DNA of 8,004 nucleotides from Spirochaetaceae bacterium (lineage in GTDB: Bacteria; Spirochaetota; Spirochaetia; DSM-2461): assembly GCA_003246505.1 (NCBI GenBank), contig QKAI01000388.1:1-8004 (forward strand), read 5' to 3'. The stretch's first letter is position 1. The number at the start of each line of letters is the position of its first letter. A model generated the notes under the pieces. It was not told the origin of the DNA. It searched no databases and worked only from the letters and a program-made list of their open reading frames with translations. Below are positions 6,851 to 8,004 of the stretch, piece by piece. The position numbers were made by a program, and so were the translations under genes.

Positions 6851-8004
6851 AGTAAAACATAGCCGGAAAAAAGTCTTCGTACTGGATACGAATGTACTGA
6901 TTCACAGACCCGATGCTTTTCTCTCCTTCAAGGGCTGCGATGTGATCATCCCCCTCTGGGTGCTGGAGGAACTGGATAATCTGAAGCGGGACCTCCACGG
7001 CAGAGGAAAAAGCGCGCGCCATGCCATAAGAAAAATCAACGAAGTGGTGGGAAAGGGGTCCCTGCACCGGGGCGTCAAGCTGGAGGACGGGGGCATTCTG
7101 AGAGTGAGCCTCAGCTTCAGCCAGAAAATCCCCCCCGGCTTTCTTATTGACAAGATGGATAACAAAATCATTCTCTGCGCCCTGGAGCAGCAGGAGAAGG
7201 GCCATTCCGTCTTTTTCGTTTCCAAGGATATCAATGCCCGCATCAAGGCGACCGCCCTGGGCATACGGGCGGTGGATTACGAAAAGAATAAGGTGAATAT
7301 CAAGTCCCTCTACGACGGGATGGTGGAGATGTCCCTGGATGAGGAGAATTTTGAGAAATTCCGCATTGACGGCTTCATGGAATATCCCGAGCCCCTTCTG
7401 CCCAACGAATATGTTGTCGTGCACAGAAAGGGACAGGGGAAGACGGTTCATCTGGGAAGATATAACTCCGGGGAGAACCGGCTGGATTTTGTGAACTCCC
7501 ATCAGGAATCGGTTCTGGGTATCAAACCTCTGAATATACAGCAGAGAATGGCCTTTGATCTTCTCCTGGACGATTCCATACCACTGGTCACCATGATAGG
7601 CCGGGCCGGCACGGGGAAAACCCTTCTGGCCCTGGCTGCCTCCCTCAAGATGACCCTGAACGATAAAAAGTATTCCCGCATACTTGTGACCAGACCCATC
7701 ATCCCCATGGGCAACGACATCGGCTATCTCCCCGGGGCCAAGCAGGCTAAGATGAGCCACTGGATGCAGCCCGTATTCGATAATCTGGAACTGATCATTG
7801 AATCGGGGAAGCAGCAGAATCTGAAGAGCATCGACCAGCTTCTCAACAATAAGATCATTGAGATAGAGGCCCTGACCTATATCCGGGGCCGGTCTCTGCC
7901 CCGGCAGTACATTATCATAGATGAGGCCCAGAATCTGACTCCCCATGAGGTGAAGACCGTAGTCAGCCGGGCGGGGGAGGATACGAAGGTGGTTCTCTGC
8001 GGCG
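6834..8004 (+). CDS. PIN-domain / PhoH-like ATPase (YlaK/PhoH2-type), 3' partial
   Basis: The first 390 codons are present; the gene runs off the right edge. An in-frame TGA at 6831-6833 directly precedes ATG 6834, so the start is 6834 or the next codon, ATG 6837. The N-terminal PIN ribonuclease domain (about 13-150) has its acidic residues visible: VLDTN (Asp18), VLEELD (Glu46), DKMDN (Asp109) and VSKD (Asp132). A linker leads to the PhoH P-loop domain (from about 232). It shows GRAGTGKT (256-263), TRPIIPMGNDIGYLPG (286-301), WMQPVFDNL (310-318), YIRGRSLPRQYIIIDEAQN (349-367, Walker B) and SRAGEDTKVVLCG at the edge. Family proteins of this build are near 440 residues, so roughly 50-60 are missing. 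Relatives act as ATP-driven RNA-unwinding ribonucleases in mycobacteria. The name PhoH comes from the E. coli phosphate regulon, but most PIN-PhoH proteins have no proven phosphate role. It overlaps the phosphodiesterase gene by 17 bases. Confidence 0.95.
   Translation, partial: MMKANEVKHSRKKVFVLDTNVLIHRPDAFLSFKGCDVIIPLWVLEELDNLKRDLHGRGKSARHAIRKINEVVGKGSLHRGVKLEDGGILRVSLSFSQKIPPGFLIDKMDNKIILCALEQQEKGHSVFFVSKDINARIKATALGIRAVDYEKNKVNIKSLYDGMVEMSLDEENFEKFRIDGFMEYPEPLLPNEYVVVHRKGQGKTVHLGRYNSGENRLDFVNSHQESVLGIKPLNIQQRMAFDLLLDDSIPLVTMIGRAGTGKTLLALAASLKMTLNDKKYSRILVTRPIIPMGNDIGYLPGAKQAKMSHWMQPVFDNLELIIESGKQQNLKSIDQLLNNKIIEIEALTYIRGRSLPRQYIIIDEAQNLTPHEVKTVVSRAGEDTKVVLCG

Noticed and set aside
6783..7946. 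A 387-codon open frame on the minus strand at the right end
   Set aside because: It is the mirror frame of the PIN-PhoH gene, which has every motif of its family. The minus frame has none.

Overview
The window carries seven protein genes, all on the + strand and packed almost end to end. The only intergenic gap longer than 12 bases lies at 3095-3161, so there is no gene-free stretch of 300 bases. I see no RNA gene, mobile element, CRISPR array or long repeat. The sequence is GC-rich by eye, uses GTG starts freely and avoids TTA, CTA and TCA codons. That codon bias leaves long open frames on the opposite strand which are not genes. The gene set (BMP/nucleoside-type ABC transporter, Na/Pi cotransporter with a PhoU-like tail, membrane FecR/PEGA protein, PIN-PhoH protein) fits a free-living bacterium, and my best guess is the Spirochaetota. 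That assignment is an inference from gene content and is not secure.

Left block (1-3094): the 3' part of a double-domain ABC ATPase followed by two BPD_transp_2-family permeases. The three genes overlap by 4 and 8 bases and are surely one operon. The layout matches purine-nucleoside importers such as YufOPQ/NupOPQ or the spirochaetal Pnr systems. The BMP-type binding lipoprotein would be expected upstream, outside the window. The ATPase is compact and asymmetrically degenerate, so that only one composite ATP site looks intact.

Junction (3074-3161): a perfect 9-bp inverted repeat spans the stop codon of the second permease. It overlaps the -35 element of a candidate sigma-70-type promoter, which is followed by a good ribosome binding site. 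A new transcription unit probably starts here.

Right block (3162-8004): four genes in a tight row. They are a Na+/phosphate cotransporter with a C-terminal PhoU-like domain, a single-pass membrane protein with FecR-like and PEGA domains and a C-terminal coiled coil, a cytoplasmic glycerophosphodiester phosphodiesterase, and a PIN-PhoH ATPase cut by the right edge. Spacings are 6 and 11 bases and then a 17-base overlap. Three of the four have names or chemistry tied to phosphate, but a shared phosphate-starvation role is a hypothesis, since no Pho box is recognisable. No clearly new defence or mobile system is visible. The best leads are the half-degenerate ABC ATPase, the FecR-PEGA-coiled-coil protein and the possible operator at the junction.
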